Assembly (NCBI GenBank): GCA_016871615.1
Contig: VHCX01000017.1
Coordinates: 1 to 58,246, forward strand
Direction of reading: 5' to 3'
Length of the DNA stretch: 58,246 bases
Source of the DNA: Verrucomicrobiota bacterium
Lineage (GTDB): Bacteria > Verrucomicrobiota > Verrucomicrobiia > Limisphaerales > UBA9464
The notes under the pieces were generated by a model. That model saw only the letters and a program-made list of their open reading frames with translations. It did not search any database and had not been told where the DNA came from. The position numbers and the translations under genes were made by a program. Shown piece by piece: positions 1 to 7,935 of this stretch (position 1 is the stretch's first letter; each line of letters begins with the position of its first letter).

Positions 1-52
1 TGGAAGCCTCAAGCGGCCTGACCGCTGAGGTGGACCGGGTAGCGGTGGCGGC
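1..52 (+). repeat. IS66-type 3' end copy, inverted match to 3716-3767
   Basis: The first 52 bases match the reverse complement of 3716-3767 with about three mismatches. At the second site this sequence lies just 3' of an IS66 transposase stop codon, so here it should be the tail of another IS66-like copy that lies outside the window on the left and is transcribed rightwards. No coding part of that copy is visible. The exact element boundary cannot be fixed without the left flank. Confidence 0.6.
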
Positions 53-198
53 GGGTAGTCGAAGACAAACCCGGAATCATCACACCCTCAAGCCGGTGTG
101 GGAACCATGGGGTTCGGCGTACGGATATAATCAAGTTACGTGTCTGCGGTACTCGACCCCCGAGCCAACGCAGCAACTGGCGAAAAGGCCCGCCGCAC

Positions 199-1386
199 TC
201 AGATGGCCTGTCCGGCGGTATGACCGCTGGCCCATGCCCACTGGAAGTTGTAGCCGCCGAGCCAGCCGGTGACATCCACCACCTCGCCGATGAAGAACAA
301 GCCCTTCACGTCCCGGCACTCCAGGGTCTTGGACGACAGTCCCGAGGTGTCCACGCCGCCCACCGTCACCTCCGCCTTGGGATAGCCTTCGTCGCCGTCG
401 GGCTGGAGTTCCCAGCCCGAGAGTTGCGTCGCCAAGGTGTCGATCTCGCGCTGCGGCAACTGGGCCAGCGGCCGCGGAGCCGCGTTCGGCCCGAGCCACG
501 CTTGGACGAAGCGCTCCGGCAGCACTTGGCGCAGTGCCCACTTCAGGTCCTTGCCGCCGGTCCGGTGCGACATCAGGAACGCCTTCGCATCGACCCCGGG
601 AAGCAAATTGATCCGGAACGCCTCGCGCGGTTGGAGCACGCTCGAGATTTGCAGGATCGATGGCCCACTGAGCCCCCGGTGCGTGAACAGGGCGTTCTCG
701 CGGAAGCGCAGCCGATCGCCGACCGCCCAGGTCTCGACATCGATCGACAAGCCACTCAATGCCGTGAATGCCGAGTAGCGGGTCGCCGGCAACGTCAGCG
801 GCACCAACCCGGGACGCGGCTCCACCAGCGGCACCCCGAATTGCCGGGCGATGTGGTATCCCCACGGCGTCGCGCCCAGCTTGGGAAAAGACAGTCCCCC
901 GGTGGCGATGACCAGCGAGTCGGCCGTGCGCTCACCCAGCGAGGTGCAGATCCGCCACCCGCCTTCCGGGACGCGCTCCACGCCCTCCACCTTGCAGTTC
1001 ACCGTGATCCGCACCCCGGCATCCCCGCACTCCTGCTCCAGCAGTTGCAGGATCTGCTTCGAGCTCTGGTCGCAGAACAACTGCCCCAGCTTCTTCTCAT
1101 GCCAGGCGATGCCATGACGCTCGACCAGCGCCAGGAAGTCCGACGGCGTGAACCGGGCCATCGACGACTTCAGGAAGTGCGGGCTGCCCGAGGTGACGTA
1201 GTTGGCCGCCGTCGCGCCGAGGTTGGTGAAATTGCAGCGCCCGCCGCCGGAGATCAGGATCTTGTTGCCCGGCCGCGGATTGTGCTCCAGCACCTCCACG
1301 CGCCGCCCGCGCAGGCCCGCCGACCGGGCGCAGAACAACCCCGCCGCTCCTCCCCCGACCACCACTGCATCCCAGTGTTCGCTCAT
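199..1386 (-). CDS. BaiN/YhiN (HI0933) family NAD(P)/FAD-dependent oxidoreductase
   Basis: A 395-residue cytosolic flavoprotein of the HI0933/YhiN/BaiN family. An N-terminal Rossmann dinucleotide motif (VVVGGGAAG, residues 8-16) is followed by the family hallmark SGGGRCNFTN (46-55). The C-terminus carries the second FAD-contact segment with GLFFIGEVVDVTG and a GGYNFQWAW-type end. Length matches the family (about 390-420). I chose the ATG at 1386 because the flavin motif follows directly; the frame stays open upstream to 1494 but that part looks non-coding. BaiN of gut clostridia reduces bile-acid intermediates, but most family members, including this one, have no established substrate. It stands alone, pointing toward the IS66 end at the window edge. 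Confidence 0.9.
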   Translation of the reverse strand: MSEHWDAVVVGGGAAGLFCARSAGLRGRRVEVLEHNPRPGNKILISGGGRCNFTNLGATAANYVTSGSPHFLKSSMARFTPSDFLALVERHGIAWHEKKLGQLFCDQSSKQILQLLEQECGDAGVRITVNCKVEGVERVPEGGWRICTSLGERTADSLVIATGGLSFPKLGATPWGYHIARQFGVPLVEPRPGLVPLTLPATRYSAFTALSGLSIDVETWAVGDRLRFRENALFTHRGLSGPSILQISSVLQPREAFRINLLPGVDAKAFLMSHRTGGKDLKWALRQVLPERFVQAWLGPNAAPRPLAQLPQREIDTLATQLSGWELQPDGDEGYPKAEVTVGGVDTSGLSSKTLECRDVKGLFFIGEVVDVTGWLGGYNFQWAWASGHTAGQAI

Positions 1387-1635
1387 TGCATGGAACGGCC
1401 GTTTGCGCCGAACACCGATGAAATCCCAACGCGCCCCACGAAGGCGAACCCGGAGTTCGCGCCCAAATTCCTGCAACCCGGGCAACCCGGGCAACGGCTG
1501 TCCCTCCGCTGCGCCTCGACCGCGACGAACGCCATCGCCCTCAGCCCCACGGCCTTCGATGGCCTTGCCGGCTTGGCCGGATGATCCGGCGCGACGAAAT
1601 GGCTCCGGGCCGTTGGATTCTGATCGGATGGCCCT

Positions 1636-2040
1636 TCAGCGGCGGAAGGGCACGGCCTCGGTCGGGTGGGCCTCGGCCCCGCAATAGAGGCACACCGGGC
1701 GATTGCCGATGATCTTGCGGCCGCAGTGGGTGCAGTCGGGCGCGACCGTCTCGTTGGCCACCTTGCCGTCGAGCTTTCCATCCCGCAGGTCGATCTCGTT
1801 GACCCGCCTCACGAGTTCGGCGTCGGTGTAGCCGTGCTTCTCTTTGAGGATCGTCCACAGCGCCTCGGTGAGCATGAAGAGCTTCTCCACGTCGCACTGC
1901 ATCAACTCGCCCTGTCGGCGGGCATCCGCAGCGGTCCGGCCGGCGTTCTCGGCGGCGGTCCGGGTGGCGGAGTCGCCGACGGCGTTGGCGCGCCATGCCA
2001 TGGTGTGGATGGCGCTGCCGAAAATCCGATCCTCGATCAT
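1636..2040 (-). CDS. hypothetical protein with C-terminal zinc ribbon
   Basis: A 134-residue protein I cannot assign to a named family. The first 95 residues are predicted helical, Ala/Arg/Glu-rich and soluble. The C-terminus has two CxxC pairs (CTHC about 103-106 and CLYC about 117-120), typical of a four-cysteine zinc ribbon. The start at 2040 is supported by a good Shine-Dalgarno sequence (GAGGAG about 9 bases upstream on the minus strand). It is followed by about 250 bases of non-coding sequence before the flavoprotein gene. A regulatory or adaptor role is possible but not shown. Confidence 0.7.
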   Translation of the reverse strand: MIEDRIFGSAIHTMAWRANAVGDSATRTAAENAGRTAADARRQGELMQCDVEKLFMLTEALWTILKEKHGYTDAELVRRVNEIDLRDGKLDGKVANETVAPDCTHCGRKIIGNRPVCLYCGAEAHPTEAVPFRR

Positions 2041-2212
2041 GCGTCGTTCTCCTCGGTCCAAGCCGCTCTGCCGGTCCGCGAGCTTCCTTCCGGAGCCCCA
2101 CCAATCTCAGGAGGTTGCATGGTTCCGACCGTCCGGCCAAGAGCCATGTTGTGGGGTCGATCGTTGCCGGTTGTCCCCATCGTGAGGCCCCCGTTCGTCT
2201 GCGGATCTCGGT

Positions 2213-2437
2213 TCACGGGGTCTTGAGCGTGTCGCCATCATACCAGACCCGGACGACCTGAAACAGATAGGTCCCCATCAGATGCCTGGTGTTGATGACC
2301 TGCGAGGTGTCCTTGACCTCGGGAAGGTTTGGCAGCACGACGGTCTCCACATTCAAGACCGCCACACCGGAATCTCGAATCCAGGCGTTGGCACGATCAA
2401 TCGCCCTGGAAAACGTCTCGAAACCTGTTGAGAACAC
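2213..2437 (-). CDS. small conserved hypothetical protein, possibly 5'-damaged
   Basis: A short soluble protein (74 residues from the GTG at 2437) with the phrase VLNVETVVLPN in the middle and RVWYDG near the end. I recall this pattern from uncharacterised bacterial proteins whose longer N-terminus precedes it. The same frame stays open upstream to about 2530 and reads TLIRCKDFIPRARDHA, which resembles the missing start of such a protein, but no ATG, GTG or TTG is found there. An ATG in the neighbouring frame at about 2538 suggests a possible frameshift. Function unknown; real but perhaps decayed. Confidence 0.5.
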   Translation of the reverse strand: MFSTGFETFSRAIDRANAWIRDSGVAVLNVETVVLPNLPEVKDTSQVINTRHLMGTYLFQVVRVWYDGDTLKTP

Positions 2438-2732
2438 CGCGTGGTCCCGCGCCCTTGGGATGAAGTCTTTGCATCGAATCAGCGTGGGGTTGTTTCCGGG
2501 TTGAGGCCTTGTGTTTCGTGCCGTGTCGCGGTTGACATCACGTGGTCGGATCAGTCGAACCCAAACTTTGGGAGATCAACCACGCGTGTCGTGAGTTGGA
2601 TCGGGCGAACAAGTCGCCCAGCCACACAAAATAAATGATCTTTAATGCGGTGGTGAGGATCGTCACCCAGGGTGCTCAAGGCGTCTAGATTCGGAAATGG
2701 TTCCCTGACCCCGTTCGCCGCTGACACGGATG

Positions 2733-3278
2733 TCATCGGTGGCGGACAACCCGTTTGACCAACCGATCCAGGCGGGCCAACGCCAGGGGTTTCCCGTCAT
2801 CCGTCTTGAACGGGGTGTTGATCAAGCGCTCACGCAGCGTCTCTGCCGCCACCAGCCCGTGGCGAAGCAAGGTTGCTATGAAGTCCAGGTCCTTTTCTCT
2901 CGCAGCGACCAGCTTGCTCACCGCCAAGTCGTGCGGTTCAAGGCACCAACCGATGCTGCCGCGGGTGTTCTCATTCTCCACTCGCACGAGGCGCTCCCGC
3001 CAACCGGTAGGCAAAACCGCCGTGGTTTCATCCACACCGTGTGCGTAGTAGCCGAAGGTCTCGTGGAACATCGACCGCTCACCGATCGATCCATCGATGA
3101 CGATCGAAAGTTCCGGGCGATCCTTCGGGAAAACGTCCGCCTCCATCGACGCGAGCAGGTCTTCGGGAGCATTCGGGAATGCCCCCAGGATGGACTGGCT
3201 CCCAATCACCACGATCTCACGAACGTCGGCATTGCCGGCGGCCGCGCGGATGACGTGCTCAAGCTGATTGCGAGTCAC
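2733..3278 (-). CDS. DUF6036 family nucleotidyltransferase (toxin-like partner)
   Basis: A 181-residue protein of the DUF6036 group, nucleotidyltransferase-fold proteins related in layout to the MNT/AbiEii toxins. The active-site strand-loop GSQS (residues 26-29) is followed by an acidic EADVF motif (46-50), the expected metal-binding pair of the fold. Downstream there is FHETFGYYAHGVDETTAVLP and a helical C-terminus with HDLAVSKL. Its start overlaps the end of the upstream small gene by 20 bases, so the two are translated as a pair. A role as the enzymatic half of a toxin-antitoxin or defence module is inferred from the fold and the pairing; no substrate is known. Confidence 0.8.
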   Translation of the reverse strand: MTRNQLEHVIRAAAGNADVREIVVIGSQSILGAFPNAPEDLLASMEADVFPKDRPELSIVIDGSIGERSMFHETFGYYAHGVDETTAVLPTGWRERLVRVENENTRGSIGWCLEPHDLAVSKLVAAREKDLDFIATLLRHGLVAAETLRERLINTPFKTDDGKPLALARLDRLVKRVVRHR

Positions 3279-3588
3279 GGGTGGAAAAGCGCTTCAGGAT
3301 GTCGGTTCGCTCCGACACGGTCAAAAGACCGGCAAACGGGCTCGATTGCCGGAGACGGGTGGCCCGTGGGTCGGTGCTCAGCAGAACGGAAATCACCTCG
3401 GGCAGCGGCTGCTGGAGCAACGCCTGCCACTCCATCAACACGGGGCGAACCCTGGGGGAACAGGTCTTCAACCACCGGTCCAGAGTTGCAAGAGCACGCT
3501 CCACCAAGGCCGGATTCGCCAAGAGCCTCTGAGCCGTGCTCTGGTCCATGGCAAGACTCCGCAGGTCGATTTGCTGATGCTTGCTCAT
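3259..3588 (-). CDS. small antitoxin-like protein paired with the DUF6036 nucleotidyltransferase
   Basis: A 109-residue helical protein beginning MSKHQQIDLRSLAM and ending with LRQSSPFAGLLTVSERTDIL and a basic tail. I recall similar small proteins directly ahead of DUF6036 nucleotidyltransferases, always in this order. It overlaps the next gene by 20 bases. The pattern (small helical gene first, enzyme second, overlapping) is that of a toxin-antitoxin operon, so it is the likely antitoxin or regulator. The start at 3588 is chosen because upstream residues in this frame are IS66-derived shadow sequence. No DNA-binding motif is evident. Confidence 0.75.
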   Translation of the reverse strand: MSKHQQIDLRSLAMDQSTAQRLLANPALVERALATLDRWLKTCSPRVRPVLMEWQALLQQPLPEVISVLLSTDPRATRLRQSSPFAGLLTVSERTDILKRFSTRDSQSA

Positions 3589-3715
3589 TAGACAGGTGGT
3601 GAATAGACGCTGAACCTTGGCATGGCAAGCGACCTCCATGCTTCGCCGGCCCGCGGCTCTGCCCTGGTGGCGGACTGGCATGACCAGGGGTTGGGGGGAT
3701 GCCAGTGGACGACCG

Positions 3716-3926
3716 GCCGCCACCGCTCCCCGGTCCACCTCAGCGGTCAGGCCGCCTGAGGCTTCCAGTTTCAGGATGGCAACTCGGGCAGGTTGGCTTG
3801 GGTGCAGGTCGGGATCCGACGCAATACGTCGGTCAACCAGGTCGCGGGATTCAGGCGATACCGGCGGGCGGTGATCAGCAGACTGTAGATCACCGCGCTC
3901 CGCCATCCGGCGTCCGGGTGAAAAGG
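3716..3926 (-). mobile_element. IS66-family transposase C-terminal remnant with 3' flank
   Basis: Read on the minus strand, 3926-3771 translates to HPDAGWRSAVIYSLL...NPATWLTDVLRRIPTC...LPELPS and a stop at 3771. This is the conserved C-terminus of the IS66 TnpC transposase (AVIYSL...YLTDVLxRLP). The reading frame is cut upstream at about 3927, immediately beside the inverted-repeat element at 3935. The sequence just 3' of the stop (3716-3767) recurs inverted at the window start. The N-terminal and catalytic parts are absent, so the element is dead. Confidence 0.8.
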
Positions 3927-3934
3927 TACAAAAA

Positions 3935-4192
3935 GGGGTCAGTTCTTGATATTGTTTACTATTCACCAAGCCTCCTCCGCCGGTAAAAGTGATGGTTCAG
4001 ATAACCGCTCGTGCCCATTGCCAGACGCTCGGCGATCCACCCAACCGTCATCGTTGTCTCCGCCCGCCAGCGCGCCGCCAAAGCCACCTTCACTGGATCT
4101 CCCTCGGTCCGAGCGTACTCGACTCTCAACTTCCGGATCATGGCGGGAGAGCGCTTTGGGCGCTTCATGTATCAATATCAAGAACTGACCCC
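3935..4192 (-). mobile_element. 258-bp MITE-like RAYT derivative with perfect 20-bp inverted ends
   Basis: The element is bounded by GGGGTCAGTTCTTGATATTG at 3935-3954 and its exact reverse complement at 4173-4192. The interior holds a single short ORF that encodes only the C-terminal part of a REP-associated tyrosine transposase. It therefore looks like a non-autonomous, internally deleted derivative mobilised by a full-length RAYT elsewhere. On the left it abuts an IS66 remnant and on the right a truncated cyclase gene, so the flanks are not two halves of one target. Confidence 0.8.
3959..4168 (-). CDS. RAYT (REP-associated tyrosine transposase) C-terminal fragment
   Basis: An intact 69-residue ORF starting 5 bases inside the right inverted repeat and ending 5 bases inside the left one. 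KVALAARWRAETTMTVGWIAERLAMG is broken here as KVALAARWRAETTMT followed by VGWIAERLAMG; this helix-turn-helix-like segment is the usual tail of RAYT proteins. The HUH motif and catalytic tyrosine are missing, so it cannot transpose DNA. Whether this peptide is made is unknown; if so, it could bind REP or element ends. The ATG at 4168 shares a CATG palindrome with an opposite-strand ATG. Confidence 0.6.
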   Translation of the reverse strand: MKRPKRSPAMIRKLRVEYARTEGDPVKVALAARWRAETTMTVGWIAERLAMGTSGYLNHHFYRRRRLGE

Positions 4193-4949
4193 AGTTCGGG
4201 CGCGCACCGCTGAGCTGGTGACCGCGCGCACGGAAGCCGAGGACGCCCGCGACCGTGCAGACGGTCTGCTGCACAACATGCTGCCCCGGCGCGTGGTGGA
4301 CGAGCTCAAAGCGGCGGGCAGCTATCCAAGCCGTCACATTCCTTCGGCCACGGTGCTGTTCCCCGACTTCCAGGGCTTCACCGCAGCCTCAGAGCGGATG
4401 GCGCCGACCGATCTGGTGGCCGAGCTTGAGCGCTGCTTCGGCGCTTTTGATCGGGTCGTCGACCGCAACGGCGGGGAGAAGGTCAAGACCATCGGCGACG
4501 CGTACATGGCGATCGGTGGCGCCCCCATCCCCAACCGCACCCACCCGGTGGACTGCGTGCTGGCGGCCCTGCAGATGCGCGACCATATGGCCGCGCCCGG
4601 CCCCGACGGCCAGCCTGCCCTCTTCGCGCTGCGGATCGGGGTGCACACCGGACCGCTGGTGGCCGGGGTCATCGGCGAGCGCCGCCTCGCCTCCGACGTA
4701 TGGGGCGACACGGTGAACACCGCGAGCCGCATGGAGAGCAACGGCGCGGTCGGTCGGGTCAATGTGAGCGCCGCCACATGGGCCACCGTCCAGGGCTTTT
4801 TCGTCGGAACCCCCCGCGGGAAGGTCGCCGCCAAAGGCAAAGGTGAGGTCGAGATGGTCCTTGTCGACGGCATCCGCCCTGAGCTGAGCGTCGATGGAGA
4901 GGACCGCGCCCCCACCGGCGCATTCTGGGCGCTGCGCTCAGCGCTCTGA
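4167..4949 (+). pseudogene. class III adenylate/guanylate cyclase, 5'-truncated at an inserted element
   Basis: The catalytic domain is complete. DFQGFT carries the first metal-binding Asp (residue 67 from the ATG at 4167) and GEKVKTIGDAYMA the second (D111) with a purine-selecting Lys nearby. WGDTVNTASRMES gives the Asn and Arg of the transition-state pair (N184, R188). A helical linker (residues 11-50, with HNMLPRRVVDELK) precedes it, as in cyclases with N-terminal sensor or HAMP modules, but everything before base 4193 is mobile-element sequence, so the sensor part is lost. By chance the inverted repeat supplies an in-frame ATG (MYQYQELTPV...). The product could still be an unregulated soluble cyclase. 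Style resembles Myxococcota. Confidence 0.75.
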
Positions 4950-4989
4950 GCCTGCAGCGGCCCGGGACAAGGCGGGCACGCCCCAGCGG

Positions 4990-5017
4990 TTGACGCGGGC
5001 GCCCGCCGGAGTAAGGC
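4990..5017 (+). promoter_or_regulatory. possible sigma70-type promoter ahead of cobT
   Basis: TTGACG at 4990-4995, a 16-base spacer and TAAGGC at 5012-5017 lie between the cyclase and cobT. The -10 match is poor. I see no cobalamin riboswitch (no B12 box) in the 166-base gap. Confidence 0.2.
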
Positions 5018-5115
5018 TGATCGGGAGATCTCGCTGTGCCTGTGGACACCCACCGCGACGCCAATCGCGCGCAACGCGAGGGCGCGCACACCCCTCCGCT
5101 CGTCGACAAGCACGC

Positions 5116-6207
5116 ATGCTGACCGATACCCTCACGCAGATCGGCGCACCACGCCCGACCAGCGCGGCTGCCGCGCAGCTCGCCCGCGCGCGCGTCGATC
5201 AGCTCACAAAGCCGTTGGGCGCGCTCGGCGTGCTCGAGCCGCTCGTCGTGCAGCTCGCAGCGGCGTTTAACGAGGAGCGGCCCCGCGTCGATCCGATCGG
5301 AGCCCTCATCTTCGCTGCCGACCACGGGGTCGCCCTGCGGGGTGTTTCTGCCTACCCGAGGGAGGTCACCGCCGCCATGCTCGGGGCCTTTGCGCGGGGC
5401 ACTGCGGCTGCCTCGGTGATGGCACGCGCGCTCGCCGTCCCGCTCACGGTGTGGGACGTCGGCGTCGCGCGGCCCGCGGGCGCCGCTGAGCCGCGCTCGG
5501 GCGTGCGCGTCCGCCCGACCGTGCTCGCCGGCCGGCCGAGCGAAGACCTCACTGGTGGCGCGGCGCTCGACCGGGGGAGGCTGGCCGCTGCGCTCGCGGC
5601 CGGCGCGCATGCGGTCGACGTGATTCGGCACGAGCACCCCGAGACACGCACCTTCGTGCTCGGCGAGATCGGGATCGGCAACACGACCCCCGCCGCCTGC
5701 GTCGCCAGCGCGCTGCTGGGCTTGCCCGTCGACGCCGTGCTGGGCCGCGGCACCGGGCTCGACGACCCGGGCCTTTTGCGCAAGCGCGCTGCGATCGAGG
5801 CCGGCCTGTCCCGACTCGGCGCGGAGCGTGACCCGCTCGCGGTGCTCGGCGCCGTGGGGGGAGCTGAGCTCGCCGCGATGACCGCGGCCGCCCTCCGCGT
5901 GGCCCACCACGGAGGTGTCGTGCTCGTCGACGGTGTGGTGGCCACAGCCTCCATGATCGCGGCGCTGGCCCTCGAGCCGACGCTGCGCCCGCGACTCGTG
6001 TTCGCGCATGCCTCCGGCGACGCCGCCCATGCGGCGATGCTGCGGGCGCTGGGCGTCCGCCCGCTTCTCGAGCTGGGGATGCGCCTCGGCGAGGGGACCG
6101 GCGCGCTCGCGGCCGTGCCGCTGCTCCGCCTCGCCGCGACGACCGCGGCAGAAATGCAGACCTTCGCCGAGGCGGCCGTTCCCGATCGCGAGAGGGGCGG
6201 CCCATGA
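5116..6207 (+). CDS. cobT: nicotinate-nucleotide--dimethylbenzimidazole phosphoribosyltransferase CobT
   Basis: A 363-residue enzyme that makes alpha-ribazole phosphate from nicotinate mononucleotide and dimethylbenzimidazole, for the lower ligand of cobalamin. Diagnostic segments are LTKPLGALGVLE near the N-terminus, IFAADHGV, the glycine-rich GEIGIGNTT substrate loop and RLGEGTGA near residue 330, which contains the catalytic Glu. Length matches the family. The ATG at 5116 is chosen because the recognisable N-terminus begins there. It overlaps cobS by 4 bases (ATGA), forming cobT-cobS-cobC, the nucleotide-loop assembly set. No other corrin genes are in the window, so this would serve late steps or salvage. 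Confidence 0.93.
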   Translation: MLTDTLTQIGAPRPTSAAAAQLARARVDQLTKPLGALGVLEPLVVQLAAAFNEERPRVDPIGALIFAADHGVALRGVSAYPREVTAAMLGAFARGTAAASVMARALAVPLTVWDVGVARPAGAAEPRSGVRVRPTVLAGRPSEDLTGGAALDRGRLAAALAAGAHAVDVIRHEHPETRTFVLGEIGIGNTTPAACVASALLGLPVDAVLGRGTGLDDPGLLRKRAAIEAGLSRLGAERDPLAVLGAVGGAELAAMTAAALRVAHHGGVVLVDGVVATASMIAALALEPTLRPRLVFAHASGDAAHAAMLRALGVRPLLELGMRLGEGTGALAAVPLLRLAATTAAEMQTFAEAAVPDRERGGP

Positions 6208-6974
6208 TGCCGCCCATCGTGCGGGGGGCGCGCGCCGCGTTCGTGTTCCTGACCCGCATTCCACTCGGGGGCTGGCCGTACCGGCCCGAGGACTGGCGGT
6301 GGTCCACCGCACACTTCCCGCTGGTCGGGGCGTGCCTCGGTGCCGTCCTCGCGCTCGCACTCGGCTGGCTCCGCGACGGCCTCGGCATCACCGCAGCAGC
6401 CTGGCTGGTGTTGGCGATCTCGACGCTGCTGACCGGTGCCTTTCACGAAGACGGCCTCGCAGACACATCCGACGCGCTCGGCGGGGCGTACGACCGAGAG
6501 AAGCTCTTCATCATCCTCAAAGACAGCCGCATCGGCAGCTTCGGAGCTGTGGCGCTGATCGTGGCGCTCGGGGCCAAAATCGCCTTGCTGGCCCGGCTTG
6601 ATGCGGCCGCGCCCATGGCTCTCTTTGTGGTCAGCGCGCTGGCGCGCCTGCCGCCCATCGCGCTGATGACCCTCATGCCATACACGACCCGCCCCGACGA
6701 AGCCAAGAGCCGCGACGTCGCGCGCGCCGGCGTGGCCCAGTTGGCGGTGGCCGCGCTGTGGACCGGCCTTATCCTCGCCGTCGCCGTCTGGATGCTCGGC
6801 CTCGGTCTGCCGGCGCTGGCGCGGGCGCTGGTGGTGAGCAGCGTGGTGACGGGAGTCCTCGCGTGGCGCTTCCATGTCCGCGCGGGCGGCATCACCGGCG
6901 ACTTCCTCGGCACCACGGAGCAGCTCGTCGAGGTCGGGGCGCTCGCCGCCCTGGCGTGGGGCGTGGCCGCATGA
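6204..6974 (+). CDS. cobS: adenosylcobinamide-GDP ribazoletransferase (cobalamin synthase) CobS
   Basis: A 256-residue polytopic inner-membrane enzyme joining adenosylcobinamide-GDP with alpha-ribazole (phosphate). FLTRIPLGG near the N-terminus and the metal-binding motif FHEDGLADTSDALGG (about residues 80-94) are characteristic, followed by DSRIGSFG and several Ala/Leu/Val-rich membrane segments. It starts inside the cobT stop (ATGA overlap) and ends overlapping the cobC start by 4 bases, so the three genes are translationally coupled. Confidence 0.93.
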   Translation: MMPPIVRGARAAFVFLTRIPLGGWPYRPEDWRWSTAHFPLVGACLGAVLALALGWLRDGLGITAAAWLVLAISTLLTGAFHEDGLADTSDALGGAYDREKLFIILKDSRIGSFGAVALIVALGAKIALLARLDAAAPMALFVVSALARLPPIALMTLMPYTTRPDEAKSRDVARAGVAQLAVAALWTGLILAVAVWMLGLGLPALARALVVSSVVTGVLAWRFHVRAGGITGDFLGTTEQLVEVGALAALAWGVAA

Positions 6975-7549
6975 GCCTGCGCCTCCACTGTGTGCGGCAC
7001 GCGCCGACAGACTGCGCCGGATTCGCGGTGGGTCGCACCGACGTCCCCACGGTGATGGCCGCCGGCGACGCGGCCGACCGCATCGACGCCACCCTTCCCG
7101 TCGACATCTCCGCGGTGTGGAGCTCCCCATCACGGCGCTGCCGAGAGCCCGCGGCTCTCATCGCCGCGCGCCGCGGCGTTCCCCATCACGTCGACCCCGA
7201 CTTGCACGAGCTCGACCAGGGCATCTTCGAGGGCCGAGCCTACCGCGATCTGGAGCGGGAGGAGCCGCAGGCGCTTAGCGCATGGATGGAGAGCTGGATC
7301 GATCGGGGTCCACCGGGAGGAGAGGGCGCCCGGGACCTAGAGCGACGGGTCGGACGGTGGTTGGCCGCGCGGCGCACCGAGGCCCCATCAGACGTCGCCG
7401 TCGTGGCGCACGCGGGCGTCATTCGGGCCCTCCGTGTGCTCATCGAGCGCCAGACGTGGGAGGCGGTGATGGGCGCGCCGGTGCCGCACCTCGAGCGGGT
7501 CGAGCTCCTCGCGCCGGACCTGCGCAAAACCGACCGCCGAGATCACTGA
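6971..7549 (+). CDS. cobC: histidine phosphatase family protein, CobC-type alpha-ribazole phosphatase
   Basis: A 192-residue phosphoglycerate-mutase-like phosphatase. The N-terminal VRHAPTD holds the catalytic His in place of the usual RHGxT. SSPSRRCREPA is the conserved second arginine region, HELDQGIFEGRAY the Glu-containing family motif, and VVAHAGVIRAL carries the second catalytic His. Position directly after cobS (4-base overlap) supports dephosphorylation of alpha-ribazole-5'-phosphate or of the CobS product. The fold alone is broad, so the specific role rests on context. Confidence 0.85.
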   Translation: MSLRLHCVRHAPTDCAGFAVGRTDVPTVMAAGDAADRIDATLPVDISAVWSSPSRRCREPAALIAARRGVPHHVDPDLHELDQGIFEGRAYRDLEREEPQALSAWMESWIDRGPPGGEGARDLERRVGRWLAARRTEAPSDVAVVAHAGVIRALRVLIERQTWEAVMGAPVPHLERVELLAPDLRKTDRRDH

Positions 7550-7935
7550 CGCGGCGAGAGTCAGACTCGGGGGCGCCGGGCTCGAGGCACCGGGCCGATT
7601 CGGTCGTCCTGCACATCGCCTCGCGATCGCCCTCAGACACGGCCAAGGGCCCAGGCGCACGGGTCGGGCCGGCCATACCGACACACTCCGTGCCAAACCG
7701 CCGCACCGGCGGATAGGACCTCCGAGCGGATGACCTCCGCCGAAGGCGGTCGTTGACGGTCAACCAGTGCAGGTTCGCCGCGGGGCGCCGATCCGTCAAA
7801 TGGCCTCCAGGGCCCGGCGCTGGCTCGTCAGGGCGCGCTGGGGCGCTGCTGCGGGCGCCTCGGATACGGCCGGACCTACTCGCTGGCGCGGGTCGCGGGC
7901 GAGGAGTGTGCTCGGCGGGGCAAAGGGGCGGTGGT
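7550..7935. other. non-coding stretch between cobC and an IS91 remnant
   Basis: I see no convincing gene here. The reading frames present have random composition on both strands. Since the IS91-type remnant reads leftwards and stops at 7936, part of this stretch is presumably the 3' flank of that insertion sequence. No clear terminal repeat was found. Confidence 0.4.

Noticed and set aside
4950-5115. Cobalamin riboswitch ahead of cobT
   Set aside because: No B12 box or plausible long structured leader is visible in the 166 bases.
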